From the NCBI GenBank assembly GCA_902780135.1, contig CACZEK010000005.1:1-64000 (forward strand): a stretch of DNA of 64,000 nucleotides, written 5' to 3'. Both the position numbers and the translations under genes were made by a program. This DNA comes from an uncultured bacterium (GTDB lineage Bacteria; Verrucomicrobiota; Lentisphaeria; Victivallales; UBA1829). Shown one piece after another: positions 45,255 through 53,470 of the stretch (positions within the stretch are counted from its first letter, which is position 1; each line of letters starts with the position of its first letter). A model generated the notes under the pieces. It did not search any database, was not told where the DNA came from, and was given only the letters and a program-made list of their open reading frames with translations.

Positions 45255-45926
45255 ATGAACATTTGTGAATTTATTCAAGAGAAGGTCGCGATTGGCGAAT
45301 TCAATGACGACGTCTCGGCGCATCTTCGCATTTGTCACGAGTGCAAAGCATTTGCCGATGATCTCGAACGTTTCCTCTCCTGCGATTTGCCGGAGGCCGA
45401 GCCCCCGAAGCATGTCGACGACGCAATCCGCGCCGCCGCTGCCGAGGCTGCATTTGCAAACCGTTTCCTCAGCGCACTCCCGGACATGGAGCCCCCGAAG
45501 CATGTCGACGACGCCGTCCGCGCTGTCGCTCAGGACGTTGCGGCGGCAAACCGCCTTCACGGCGTCCTTCCGGACCTGGAGCCCCCGAAGCATGTCGACG
45601 ACGCCATCCGCACCGCCGCAGCTTTCACGGCTTCCGCCAACGCCCGCAGAAAACACATCGGCAAGGCGTTCCGCATCCTGATCCCGGTCGCGGCGGCTCT
45701 CGCAGTCTGTTTCCTCTTCTGCTTCAATCCGATGAGCAAGCCGCAGCAGCTGGCGGTCCCGACCCAGGTGACCGCGACCGGCGACTGGACCGGCGCCGTC
45801 ATGGACGGCGAACTCACGAAGGTTTCCATGGAGCTGACGAATTCGATTTCGGACCTCTCCCTTTCCGACACCGATCTTCTGATCGCCCAGCTCGAAGCCG
45901 ATTTCGCTGCCTACGCGGAAAACTGA
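45255..45926 (+). CDS. Putative zinc-binding anti-sigma factor with three 30-residue repeats
   Basis: A 223-residue membrane protein encoded 9 bases after an ECF sigma gene. The start has the zinc anti-sigma motif H23-x3-C27-x2-C30 (HLRICHEC). Three repeats of EPPKHVDDAIRAAA type follow (about residues 49-138), then one membrane helix (ILIPVAAALAVCFLFCF) and a periplasmic part of about 55 residues. By analogy it holds the sigma factor at the membrane until a signal from outside. The repeats lie on the cytoplasmic side and are unusual for this family. Confidence 0.8.
   Translation: MNICEFIQEKVAIGEFNDDVSAHLRICHECKAFADDLERFLSCDLPEAEPPKHVDDAIRAAAAEAAFANRFLSALPDMEPPKHVDDAVRAVAQDVAAANRLHGVLPDLEPPKHVDDAIRTAAAFTASANARRKHIGKAFRILIPVAAALAVCFLFCFNPMSKPQQLAVPTQVTATGDWTGAVMDGELTKVSMELTNSISDLSLSDTDLLIAQLEADFAAYAEN
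45399..45668 (+). repeat. Three 90-bp tandem repeats within the anti-sigma gene
   Basis: The motif gagcccccgaagcatgtc and following bases recur at 45399, 45489 and 45579, exactly 90 bp (30 codons) apart. The motif cores are identical in DNA, while the rest of each unit has drifted. Confidence 0.85.
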
Positions 45927-45963
45927 TCCGCATCTCTTCGATCTCAGCCCCGGAGATACAGCC

Positions 45964-47709
45964 ATGAACGCTACCCGGAAAATCCTGCTTGTCCTGTTTT
46001 GCTCCGCCGTTTCCGCCGCGCTTGCCGCGCAGGAAGCGAACGACGACGCGTCCAAATCCGACGAAAAGCCGAAAACGGAGCAGAACAACCCGTCGCAGCC
46101 CGGCCGCATCCCGATGATCTCGTTCCCCGGCCAGCAGTGGGGGCAGAATCCCTGGACGTTCGGCGGGCAGCGGGCATCCGGCGGCGGGGAGGAGAAAAAG
46201 GACGGGGAAAAAGACGAGAAAACGAATGACGATCCATGGAAGAATTCGCCGTGGAGCCAGCCCGGCGGCGGCTTCGGCGGCGGCTTCGGCGGCACGCCCG
46301 GCGGCGGCAATCCGTGGGAACAGGGCTTCGGCGGCTTCGGCGGCCAGCCCGGCGGCGGTTTCGGCGGCGGTTTCGGAAGCGGCTTCGGCGGCGGTCCCGG
46401 CATGGGCGGCGCCTTCGGCGGCACACCCGGTTTCAACCCCTGGGACGACAGTCCTATGTTCTTTGGAGGCAACAGCTTCTTCGGCATGGACAGCCCCTGG
46501 GAAAACAGAGACAGAAACAATAACAACAGCGATTCCTCCCCGTCCGGCGGCAGAAACAGGCCCGGCGGTCTTTTCGGGTCCGGCAATCCCTGGACCGACA
46601 TCCCGGTCTCTCCCTGGAACTTCGGGTTCGGATCCCCCGGAAACGGCTTCGGCGGCGGAAATCCGTGGGAACAGGGCTTCGGCGGCGCTCCCGGAATAGG
46701 CGGCGGCTTCGGCGGCACGCCCGGTTTCGGAAGCGGATTCGGCGGCGGGTTCGGCGGCACGCCCGGTTTCGGAAGCGGCTTCGGCGGCGCACCCGGCATG
46801 GGCGGCGGCTTCGGCGGCGGTCCCGGAATGGGCGGCGGCTTCGGCGGCGGCCCCGGAATGGGCGGCGGCTTCGGCGGCGGTCCCGGAATGGGCGGCGGCT
46901 TCGGCGGCGGTCCCGGAATGGGCGGCGGCTTCGGCGGCGGTTCCGGAATGGGCGGCGGCTTCGGCGGCGGCCCCGGTTTCGGAGGAGTGCCCGGCATGGG
47001 CGACAATTCCCGCCGCAACATGTCCATGATCGACTCGATCCCGGCGGAAGAGCGCGAACGCCTCATGAATCTCATGCGGACCGATTACGAAGCGTTCCGC
47101 AAGGAGCTTCGCGAACTCGTCTCCGGCCAGCAGGAAAACGAATACAAGGCGGCAATGGAGCTTCGGGAAAAATACCTCAAAGCCACCGGCAACGCCGAAA
47201 AGGACAAGATCAAATCCGAACTCCGCGAGCTCATCGGCGAGCGGTTCAAGACCTACAACAAGTCCGCGGAACGCCAGATCGCGGAGACGGAAGACGTCAT
47301 CGCATCCGCGCAGGAACGTCTCGCCATCCTCAAAAAACAGCATGAAGAGCGCGTGAAAAACGCCGACATCTTCATCGACTCCACCATCGCCGACTACCTG
47401 AACCCCGACAAGGCGCCCACCTATGAAGACGCCCTGCGCAAGCAGAACGAACAGAGCGCCCGCAGCAGACTCCCCGACCTCGACAACAACCGTCAGGGCG
47501 GCAGAGGCGGCAGCGGACAGCATCGCGGACAGGGCAGCGGACAGCGCGGCGACCAGCATCGCGGCGGCCAGGGCGGCGGGTTCGGCGCGCCCGGTTTCGG
47601 CGGCGCGCCCGGGTTCGGAGGGGTTCCCGGCGCACCCGGTTTCGGAGGCGCGCCCGGCGGGTTCGGCGCACCGCCCTCGATCCCGCAGAATTCCTCCCCG
47701 ATCAAATGA
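45964..47709 (+). CDS. Secreted Gly-rich protein with a C-terminal helical domain
   Basis: A 581-residue exported protein. Residues 1-22 are a signal peptide (ILLVLFCSAVSAALAA). From about 70 to 345 it is made of GGGFGGGPGMG, FGSGFGGTPG and NPWEQGFGG units, likely flexible and unfolded. A non-repetitive helical domain (about 350-500; LRELVSGQQENEYKAAMELREKYLKA, ETEDVIASAQERLAILKKQHEERV) resembles a long coiled coil, followed by a second Gly/Gln-rich tail. It is the third gene of the ECF sigma-anti-sigma unit and may be the envelope component that unit controls. Function is unknown. Confidence 0.82.
   Translation: MNATRKILLVLFCSAVSAALAAQEANDDASKSDEKPKTEQNNPSQPGRIPMISFPGQQWGQNPWTFGGQRASGGGEEKKDGEKDEKTNDDPWKNSPWSQPGGGFGGGFGGTPGGGNPWEQGFGGFGGQPGGGFGGGFGSGFGGGPGMGGAFGGTPGFNPWDDSPMFFGGNSFFGMDSPWENRDRNNNNSDSSPSGGRNRPGGLFGSGNPWTDIPVSPWNFGFGSPGNGFGGGNPWEQGFGGAPGIGGGFGGTPGFGSGFGGGFGGTPGFGSGFGGAPGMGGGFGGGPGMGGGFGGGPGMGGGFGGGPGMGGGFGGGPGMGGGFGGGSGMGGGFGGGPGFGGVPGMGDNSRRNMSMIDSIPAEERERLMNLMRTDYEAFRKELRELVSGQQENEYKAAMELREKYLKATGNAEKDKIKSELRELIGERFKTYNKSAERQIAETEDVIASAQERLAILKKQHEERVKNADIFIDSTIADYLNPDKAPTYEDALRKQNEQSARSRLPDLDNNRQGGRGGSGQHRGQGSGQRGDQHRGGQGGGFGAPGFGGAPGFGGVPGAPGFGGAPGGFGAPPSIPQNSSPIK
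46798..46977 (+). repeat. Six 30-bp tandem repeats in the Gly-rich gene
   Basis: Units of 30 bp beginning atgggcggcggcttcggcgg start at 46798, 46828, 46858, 46888, 46918 and 46948 and encode MGGGFGGGPG (one copy has S for P). Near-identical DNA makes slippage or recombination likely. Confidence 0.92.
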
Positions 47710-47732
47710 CTTTGATCCGATTTCGTTCCTCT

Positions 47733-47767
47733 CCCCGTCGGACTCCGGTCCGCCGGGGTTTTTGTTT
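47733..47767 (+). terminator. Rho-independent terminator after the Gly-rich gene
   Basis: Stem ccccgtcgga (47733-47742) with tccgccgggg (47749-47758), one mismatch, 6-base loop, then five T. Confidence 0.8.
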
Positions 47768-47813
47768 TCCGGGGGGGGGATGATCGCGGGAAGAACGGAA
47801 AAAACGGGGACGC

Positions 47814-48335
47814 TCAGTCCTTGGGCAGCCCGTGATTCTGCCCGTTTGTGAAATCGCGGTTTTCGATGATCTTCTGAAACGTCATTCCGTTCAGGGCGCC
47901 GAGTCTCGGATCGCCCTGCCGGAACGGCGGCAGCTCCTTCGCCCACGCATGAAAGTCCTCGACTTTGGAGGGGGGAAGCGAGGCGCGGATCCTTGACAGG
48001 GAATCCTCGAACGCCTCTTTGGACGAGGTGTCAAGTTTCGGGAGGGACGCCTTCATCTCCCTGACCATTGCCAGTATCTCCTTGCCGGACTTGCCATGGA
48101 TCATCGCATGGGTCGCCTCGTCGGATTCGGAGTAGAACCAGATCGTGGTCATGCCCTCGTCGAACTCGCGCTGTTCCGATGCGGGCAGGGAATCCATGAC
48201 CTGGGTATAGGTCTTGTAGTATTTGTCCTCGTTCGAGGCATCGATGCGTCTGGTGCATCCGGGCAGCGCGGAGAGCAGAACGGCGGAGACAAGAAGACCG
48301 GCGGACAGCCGCGGGAAAGCAGGCCGGATCGGCAT
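47814..48335 (-). CDS. Putative lipoprotein of unknown function
   Basis: A 173-residue protein with a type II signal peptide ending in the lipobox LSALPGC, so it should be lipid-anchored in the envelope. The mature part is charged and helical (SSKEAFEDSLSRIRASLPPSKVEDF), with no recognised domain. ATG 48335 follows AAAAGGTG; a GTG at 48344 is possible. It converges on the Gly-rich gene across the terminator at 47733. Confidence 0.75.
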   Translation of the reverse strand: MPIRPAFPRLSAGLLVSAVLLSALPGCTRRIDASNEDKYYKTYTQVMDSLPASEQREFDEGMTTIWFYSESDEATHAMIHGKSGKEILAMVREMKASLPKLDTSSKEAFEDSLSRIRASLPPSKVEDFHAWAKELPPFRQGDPRLGALNGMTFQKIIENRDFTNGQNHGLPKD

Positions 48336-48382
48336 AAGGTTCACCTTTTCTTACGGGTTGGGGGGTTGGCGTCTTGCATTGT

Positions 48383-48411
48383 AATGTACCACAGGTTCGG
48401 AAAGAAATCAA
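48383..48411 (-). promoter_or_regulatory. Putative promoter for the lipoprotein gene
   Basis: Minus strand: TTGATT (48411-48406), 17-bp spacer, TACATT (48388-48383), about 45 bases before ATG 48335. Confidence 0.6.
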
Positions 48412-48531
48412 CCGGATTCTGCAATTATCCCGGGAAGAAACGCCGTTCGCCGTTCCGCGGCGCCGTCCCCCGCCGTTCCGGGCATTCGGGAACGCGGCGC
48501 ATTCAAATCGCGCTTTTTTCGAAAAACCGCC

Positions 48532-48560
48532 TTGAAAACCAGTCAAACCGGATATATATT
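48532..48560 (+). promoter_or_regulatory. Sigma-70 promoter for pfk-dnaX
   Basis: TTGAAA (48532-48537), 17-bp spacer, TATATT (48555-48560), about 65 bases before the pfk start. Confidence 0.75.
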
Positions 48561-48632
48561 CTCTTTGCATTAATTAAATAGATATGGTCCCGGAGAGGAT
48601 GACCATGTTCACACTACAGAAGGATGATTCCC

Positions 48633-49937
48633 ATGCCAGCGTCCGTCACCCCCAAATTCTTTGAGGTCAGCAAACTCGGCGAATGCCAGATCAAGTCCCC
48701 GCTCTTCGACAGTCCCGTCCATTTCCATACGGACGACGAAGCGATCCTGCTCGACCGCGATTATACTTTCCTGCTCGAGCACACGAAGGCGATGAACGGC
48801 TGCGTGCCGGTCTTCGAACGGGCGGGCGTCCGCAAAATGATCTTCCACGACCCGCGCTGGAGCAAGGCCGCCATCCTCACCGCGGGCGGGCTCTGCCCCG
48901 GCCTGAACGACGTGATCAAGGGGCTCACCCTGACGCTGCGCCAGACCTACGGCGTGCCGCTCGTCTACGGCATCCCCTACGGCTACGCCGGCCTCAATTC
49001 CGACCTCGGCTACCAGCCCGTCATCCTCGACGAGGATTCGGTCGACAACATCCACGAGACCGGCGGCACCATCCTCGGCTCCTCGCGCGGCGCGCAGGAC
49101 CCGGAGAAAATGCTGGAAACGCTCGTCCGCATGGACATCAACATGCTCTTCTGCATCGGCGGCGACGGCACGCTCCGCAGCGCGCACGCCATCGCCGAGG
49201 CCGCGGAGAAACGCCACCTGAACATCAGCGTGGTCGGCATCCCGAAGACGATCGACAACGACATCTGCTTCATGGACCGCACGTTCGGTTTCGAGACCGC
49301 GGTCTACGCCACGAACCCGATCATCACCGCCGCCCACAACGAGGCGAAAGGCGCGTACAACGGCGTCGGCCTCGTGCACGTGATGGGCCGCGACAGCGGA
49401 TTCATCGCCGCCTATGCGACGCTCGCCAACACGCACATCAATTTCTGCCTCGTCCCCGAGGTCAAATTCACCCTCAACGACGGCGAAAACGCCTTCATGC
49501 CGCTCCTCTTCGAACGCATCCGCCGCCGCCATCACGCCGTCATCATCGTCGCCGAGGGCGCGGGCCAGGACCTCATCCCCGGCGAACGCGAGCTCGACAA
49601 GTCCGGCAACCTCCTCAACAAAAACATCGGGATCTTCCTCAAGGACGAGATCAAAAAGCAGGCGAAGGAAGCCGGCCTCGAGGTCAACGTGAAGTATTTC
49701 GACCCCACCTACCAGATCCGCGCGGGAGCAGCCAACGGCACCGACGCCGTCTTCTGCCTCATGCTCGCGCAGAACGCCGTCCACGCCGCCATGTCCGGAC
49801 GTACCGACGTCGTCATCGGGCACTGGAGCGAATCCTTCACCCACGTCCCGATCCCCATGGCGGTCAAGGAACGCAAGAAGATCGACCCGGTCGGCTCCCT
49901 GTGGCAGGCCGTCCGACTCAACACCTGGCACAGATGA
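48633..49937 (+). CDS. 6-phosphofructokinase (group X/TP-type)
   Basis: Glycolytic enzyme of 434 residues, longer than E. coli PfkA (320). Motifs: LTAGGLCPGLNDVI, IGGDGTLRSAH, GIPKTIDNDI, VMGRDSGFIAA, and VPEVKF. The donor-site pair is Gly (GGDGT) with Lys (PKTIDND). PPi enzymes usually have Asp with Lys, and E. coli-type ATP enzymes Gly with Gly. The Gly-Lys pair is known from ATP-dependent relatives such as the trypanosome enzyme, so ATP use is likely but not certain. ATG 48633 is preceded by GAAGGA; ATG 48624 lies against the Shine-Dalgarno. dnaX follows 38 bases later. Confidence 0.9.
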   Translation: MPASVTPKFFEVSKLGECQIKSPLFDSPVHFHTDDEAILLDRDYTFLLEHTKAMNGCVPVFERAGVRKMIFHDPRWSKAAILTAGGLCPGLNDVIKGLTLTLRQTYGVPLVYGIPYGYAGLNSDLGYQPVILDEDSVDNIHETGGTILGSSRGAQDPEKMLETLVRMDINMLFCIGGDGTLRSAHAIAEAAEKRHLNISVVGIPKTIDNDICFMDRTFGFETAVYATNPIITAAHNEAKGAYNGVGLVHVMGRDSGFIAAYATLANTHINFCLVPEVKFTLNDGENAFMPLLFERIRRRHHAVIIVAEGAGQDLIPGERELDKSGNLLNKNIGIFLKDEIKKQAKEAGLEVNVKYFDPTYQIRAGAANGTDAVFCLMLAQNAVHAAMSGRTDVVIGHWSESFTHVPIPMAVKERKKIDPVGSLWQAVRLNTWHR

Positions 49938-49975
49938 TGCCGCCGCACCGCGCATAACGGAAGGACTCCGAGCTT

Positions 49976-52165
49976 ATGTCTTATCAGGTAATCGCCAGGA
50001 AGTGGCGCCCGCAAAGATTCTCCGACATGGTCGGACAGGAACATATCGCGCGCACGCTCAAAAACGCCGTGCGCTCCGGTCGCATCGCTCACGCATACCT
50101 CTTCGTCGGCCCCCGCGGCATCGGCAAGACCACCACCGCCCGCATCTTCGCAAAGGCGCTGAACTGCGAAAACCCGCAGGACGGCGAGCCGTGCTGCCAG
50201 TGCGAATCCTGCCGATCCATCGCCGACGAGACCAACGTGGACGTGATCGAGATCGACGCCGCCACGCACACCCAGGTCGAAAAGGCGCGCGAGCTCTGCG
50301 AGGACGTCCAGCACCTCCCCATCCGGTCCAAATACAAGATCTACATCATCGACGAAGTCCACATGCTCTCCAAGAGCGCATGGAACGCCCTCCTCAAGAC
50401 CATTGAGGAGCCCCCCGCCCATGCCAAGTTCATCTTCGCCACCACCGAGGTCAACAAGGTCCTCCCCACCGTCATTTCCCGGTGCCAGAGGTTCGACCTC
50501 CGCCGAATCCAGACCAACGCCATCGCCGCGCGCCTCCAGATGATCTGCGACGCCGAAAACGTCAGGATCTCGAAAGAGGCGGTCAACGTCATCGCCCAGG
50601 CCGCCGACGGCGGCATGCGCGACGCCCAGTCCCTGCTCGACCAGCTTATCTCCTTCTTCGGCGGCGACGAGTCCGGCATCACCGAACAGCAGGCGCTCGA
50701 GCTCTTCGGGCTCACCGCGCCCAAGGAAATGGAATCCCTGCTGAACGCCATCACGCACAACGACCGCTCGGCAGTCATCCGCGACATCCACGATTTCGCC
50801 GAACAGGGCAAAAACCTCGAAACGCTCTTCGAGGAGATCATCTCCTGGCTCCGCGGCATCCTCCTCAGCCGCATCCTCGGCGACCCCGCCTCCGTGCTCG
50901 ACGAGACCCCGGACAAGATCGAAGCCTTCCAGCGCGTCGCCGCCACCGTCGCGCCAGCCTCCGTCCAGCGTCTCCTCGAAAGCATCTCCGGCGCGGGGTA
51001 TCTCCTCCGCGACGCCATCAACAAGCAGGTCTTCCTCGAATCCATCCTCCTGAAGGCAATGCGCATCGCGCACGCCCCCCAGATCGCCGACCTCATCGCG
51101 CGCCTCAACCAGATCCGCTCCAACGGCGAACTCGCTCCCCTCGAATCCGTGGTCCCGCTCTACGAACTGCCCGCCGGTCAGGCGTTCACCACGCCCGGCT
51201 CCCGCTTCGCAGTGCCGTCCATCCCCGCCGTCCCCGTGAACGAGATCGGAAAGCAGCCCGCCCCGCAGCCCGAGCCGCAGCCCGTCCAGCAACCCCGGAC
51301 CGCGCCCGAAACGGAAAAAAAAACGGCCGTTGACTCCGTCCCCTCCGTCGCCGCCCCGGTGACGGGTGCCGCTTCGCAGGTTCAGTCCGAGGCGGAACAA
51401 GCTTCTATTCGGGACCCCGAGACGAAACCCGTTGCGGAACCCGCGACCGAACCCGCGACCGAACCCGCGCCGGAGCCTCAGACCGAGGTCATAACGGAAC
51501 CCCCGGCCCGGGAATCCGTCCCCGAGGTCAAACCGGAACCCGCGACCGAACCCCGGATCGAGGTCATTTCCGTGCCCGCGCCCGAACCCGCGCTTGCGCC
51601 CGAACCTCAGATCGAGGTCATAACCGAACCGGTCATCGAGCGTCCGCCCGAAGAGGAAAAAGCCGTGCGGTCCGCTCCGGCGCGCACGCGCCGCCGCGCC
51701 GAATCCGCATCCGCGCGGAAAGACGCCGACGCCGAATCCGAGGAGATCCCCGGCCCGGTCGTCTGGGAAAAGCTGATCCTCGACGTCCGCGAGACGCTCT
51801 GCAAAAAGACCCTCGCGCAGGCAATGCTCGCCGCCAAGGTCATCTCCTTCAACGGCCCCTGCCTTCAGATCGCGTTCGACTCCCTGTACTCCGTCGGCGA
51901 ATCCATCCTCGTCTCCCGCGAAAAACCGCTGCTCGACATGAGGCTCGCCGCCATCGCGGAACGTCCCGGCGCGTATCTGAACGTGGAACGCCGTCCCGGC
52001 CTCGTCACGCCCGAAATCCGCAAGCAGAAGGAGGACGCGGAGGCGCTGCGGCGCCAAACGGAGCGCAATCCGTTCATCGCATCCATTCTCGACACCTTCG
52101 ACGGCGTCCTGACGGACGTTCATCATCTGGACCGCAACGAAAACGAGGAGGTCTCCGACATTTAA
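49976..52165 (+). CDS. dnaX: DNA polymerase III subunit gamma/tau
   Basis: Clamp-loader ATPase of the replicative polymerase, 729 residues. The AAA+ part has Walker A GPRGIGKT (45-52), the four-Cys zinc module (CCQCESC and an upstream Cys), Walker B IIDEVHMLS, sensor 1 FIFATTE and the SRC motif SRCQRFDLRR. A long Pro/Glu/Thr-rich linker (about 415-565; EPATEPATEPAPEP and similar) leads to a C-terminal domain (about 590-729) that would bind the polymerase, as in tau. It is co-transcribed with pfk. Confidence 0.95.
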   Translation: MSYQVIARKWRPQRFSDMVGQEHIARTLKNAVRSGRIAHAYLFVGPRGIGKTTTARIFAKALNCENPQDGEPCCQCESCRSIADETNVDVIEIDAATHTQVEKARELCEDVQHLPIRSKYKIYIIDEVHMLSKSAWNALLKTIEEPPAHAKFIFATTEVNKVLPTVISRCQRFDLRRIQTNAIAARLQMICDAENVRISKEAVNVIAQAADGGMRDAQSLLDQLISFFGGDESGITEQQALELFGLTAPKEMESLLNAITHNDRSAVIRDIHDFAEQGKNLETLFEEIISWLRGILLSRILGDPASVLDETPDKIEAFQRVAATVAPASVQRLLESISGAGYLLRDAINKQVFLESILLKAMRIAHAPQIADLIARLNQIRSNGELAPLESVVPLYELPAGQAFTTPGSRFAVPSIPAVPVNEIGKQPAPQPEPQPVQQPRTAPETEKKTAVDSVPSVAAPVTGAASQVQSEAEQASIRDPETKPVAEPATEPATEPAPEPQTEVITEPPARESVPEVKPEPATEPRIEVISVPAPEPALAPEPQIEVITEPVIERPPEEEKAVRSAPARTRRRAESASARKDADAESEEIPGPVVWEKLILDVRETLCKKTLAQAMLAAKVISFNGPCLQIAFDSLYSVGESILVSREKPLLDMRLAAIAERPGAYLNVERRPGLVTPEIRKQKEDAEALRRQTERNPFIASILDTFDGVLTDVHHLDRNENEEVSDI

Positions 52166-52222
52166 GTTGAGCTCAATTAATTCGGTTTTCCAAAAAAAAT
52201 CGAAAAAAGTTTAAAAATCAAT

Positions 52223-52251
52223 TTGACAATACAAATTATTCGGATTATATT
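52223..52251 (+). promoter_or_regulatory. Sigma-70 promoter for the VVTTTP-repeat protein
   Basis: Consensus TTGACA (52223-52228), 17-bp spacer, TATATT (52246-52251), behind an A-tract stretch (aaaaaaaatcgaaaaaa near 52191) that may act as an UP element. This is among the strongest promoters seen here. Confidence 0.85.
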
Positions 52252-52319
52252 TTATCAGACAAATAAGAACGTTCGATTGTCGAATTGATTTTGGAACCCT
52301 CAACATAGGAGATCCGACT

Positions 52320-53060
52320 ATGAAGACTCTCAACAAGACGCTCGCTATCGGCGCCGCGATCACCGCGGCGGCAATTCTCGCTCCGGCAGCTTTCGCGCAG
52401 GGGCGCCACGGTCCCCCGCCGCCACGCCCGAGCAACGGCATCCAGCTCGCGGCCGACATCGTGAATCTGGTGCGCGCGGTCTTCGAACCGCGTCCCGCTC
52501 CGGTCATCGTGACTCCCCGCGAACGCGTCGTCACGACCCAGGTCGTCACCACCACGCCGGTCGTTACCACCACGCCAGTCGTCACCACCACACCGGTCGT
52601 TACCACCACGCCGGTCGTCACGACCACGCCGGTCGTCACGACTACGCCGGTCGTTACCACCACCCCCGTCGTTACGACTACGCCGACCGTGGTCACCACC
52701 ACGCCGGCGACCACGATCGTAACGGGCGCAACGGTGATCCCGGAGTACAGCTACAGCTATTTCTACGGGGAATACGTCCCCTACTATGAAGGCTGGTTCT
52801 ATTACGCAAACGACTGGGTCTGGGGCGGGATCGGTCCGCGTCCCCCCGCGCCGCCCAGATGGGCTCCGCCTCCGCGCCGTCACGATCCGCCCCCGCCGCC
52901 GCGCACCATCGTCGTCCGACCGGACGCCCGGCCCGGAGGTCCCGCGCCCGCCGTGCGCCGCGAAGCGCCGCGCACCGTCGTCGTCCGCCCGGAAAAGAAG
53001 AGCAACACGATCCCGGTCGCGCCGAGCCAGCATCGCATCCCGCGCAAAAACGACCGTTGA
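52320..53060 (+). CDS. Secreted protein with VVTTTP tandem repeats
   Basis: A 246-residue exported protein. Residues 1-26 are a signal peptide (AITAAAILAPAAFA). After a short conserved part (IQLAADIVNLVRAVF) come eight VVTTTP repeats (75-122) and a ninth imperfect copy, an aromatic segment (YSYSYFYGEYVPYYEGWFYYANDWVW), and a Pro/Arg-rich tail. The Thr/Pro repeats look like an extended, possibly glycosylated stalk; the aromatic block could bind to cell wall or sugars. No family is recognised. The strong promoter and a clear terminator suggest an abundant single-gene transcript. Confidence 0.82.
   Translation: MKTLNKTLAIGAAITAAAILAPAAFAQGRHGPPPPRPSNGIQLAADIVNLVRAVFEPRPAPVIVTPRERVVTTQVVTTTPVVTTTPVVTTTPVVTTTPVVTTTPVVTTTPVVTTTPVVTTTPTVVTTTPATTIVTGATVIPEYSYSYFYGEYVPYYEGWFYYANDWVWGGIGPRPPAPPRWAPPPRRHDPPPPPRTIVVRPDARPGGPAPAVRREAPRTVVVRPEKKSNTIPVAPSQHRIPRKNDR
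52542..52685 (+). repeat. Eight 18-bp tandem repeats encoding VVTTTP
   Basis: Eight consecutive 18-bp units (gtcgttaccaccacgccg and close variants) start at 52542. Wobble positions differ between copies, while the peptide does not change. Confidence 0.92.
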
Positions 53061-53100
53061 ACGACGGAATCTTTTCCGGTAAATGGAAGCATATCTGCCT

Positions 53101-53134
53101 GCCCGGTTCCCACACGGAGCCGGGCGGTTTTTTT
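53101..53134 (+). terminator. Rho-independent terminator after the VVTTTP-repeat gene
   Basis: Stem gcccggttcc (53101-53110) with ggagccgggc (53116-53125), one G-T wobble, 5-base loop, then GG and seven T. Confidence 0.85.
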
Positions 53135-53210
53135 CGGGAGAGACGGTCCGATGCCGGATTCGGTGAAACGGGGGGGAGGGGAAAAAGGGAAAGGGAAATG
53201 CGAAAAAAAC

Positions 53211-53298
53211 TGGCGGAGAGAGGGGGATTCGAACCCCCGGAGGGTTGCCCCTCGTCGGTTTTCAAGACCGATGCCTTAAACCGCTCGACCATCTCTCC
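53211..53298 (-). tRNA. tRNA-Ser (anticodon UGA)
   Basis: Minus strand: acceptor GGAGAGA pairs with TCTCTCC, then discriminator G and an encoded CCA (53213-53211). The D arm, the anticodon arm with CTTGAAA (anticodon complement at 53262-53264), a long variable arm of class II type, and a T arm with GGTTCGAATCC are all present. It reads UCN codons, mainly UCA. Confidence 0.96.
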
Positions 53299-53412
53299 GC
53301 GCGGATGTGCCCCGTTCAGGGAAAACGCCCGGAAGGGTAAAATAAAATACTCGAAAAACGGAAAAAATCAAGGCGCATGCGGAAAAAACGGGGAAATAAG
53401 GCGGAAAGAAAC

Positions 53413-53441
53413 TTGAAAACGTCCGGGCGATGTGCTAAAAT
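53413..53441 (+). promoter_or_regulatory. Sigma-70 promoter for rhaB
   Basis: TTGAAA (53413-53418), 17-bp spacer, TAAAAT (53436-53441), about 23 bases from the predicted start of transcription to ATG 53471. Confidence 0.7.
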
Positions 53442-53470
53442 AATGGCGGAAAACAGGAAAGGATGCGAAC

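Noticed and set aside
46260-47000. Regular short repeats that might suggest a CRISPR array
   Set aside because: The repeats are direct coding repeats (30 bp, contiguous, in frame, no unique spacers) in a Gly-rich protein.
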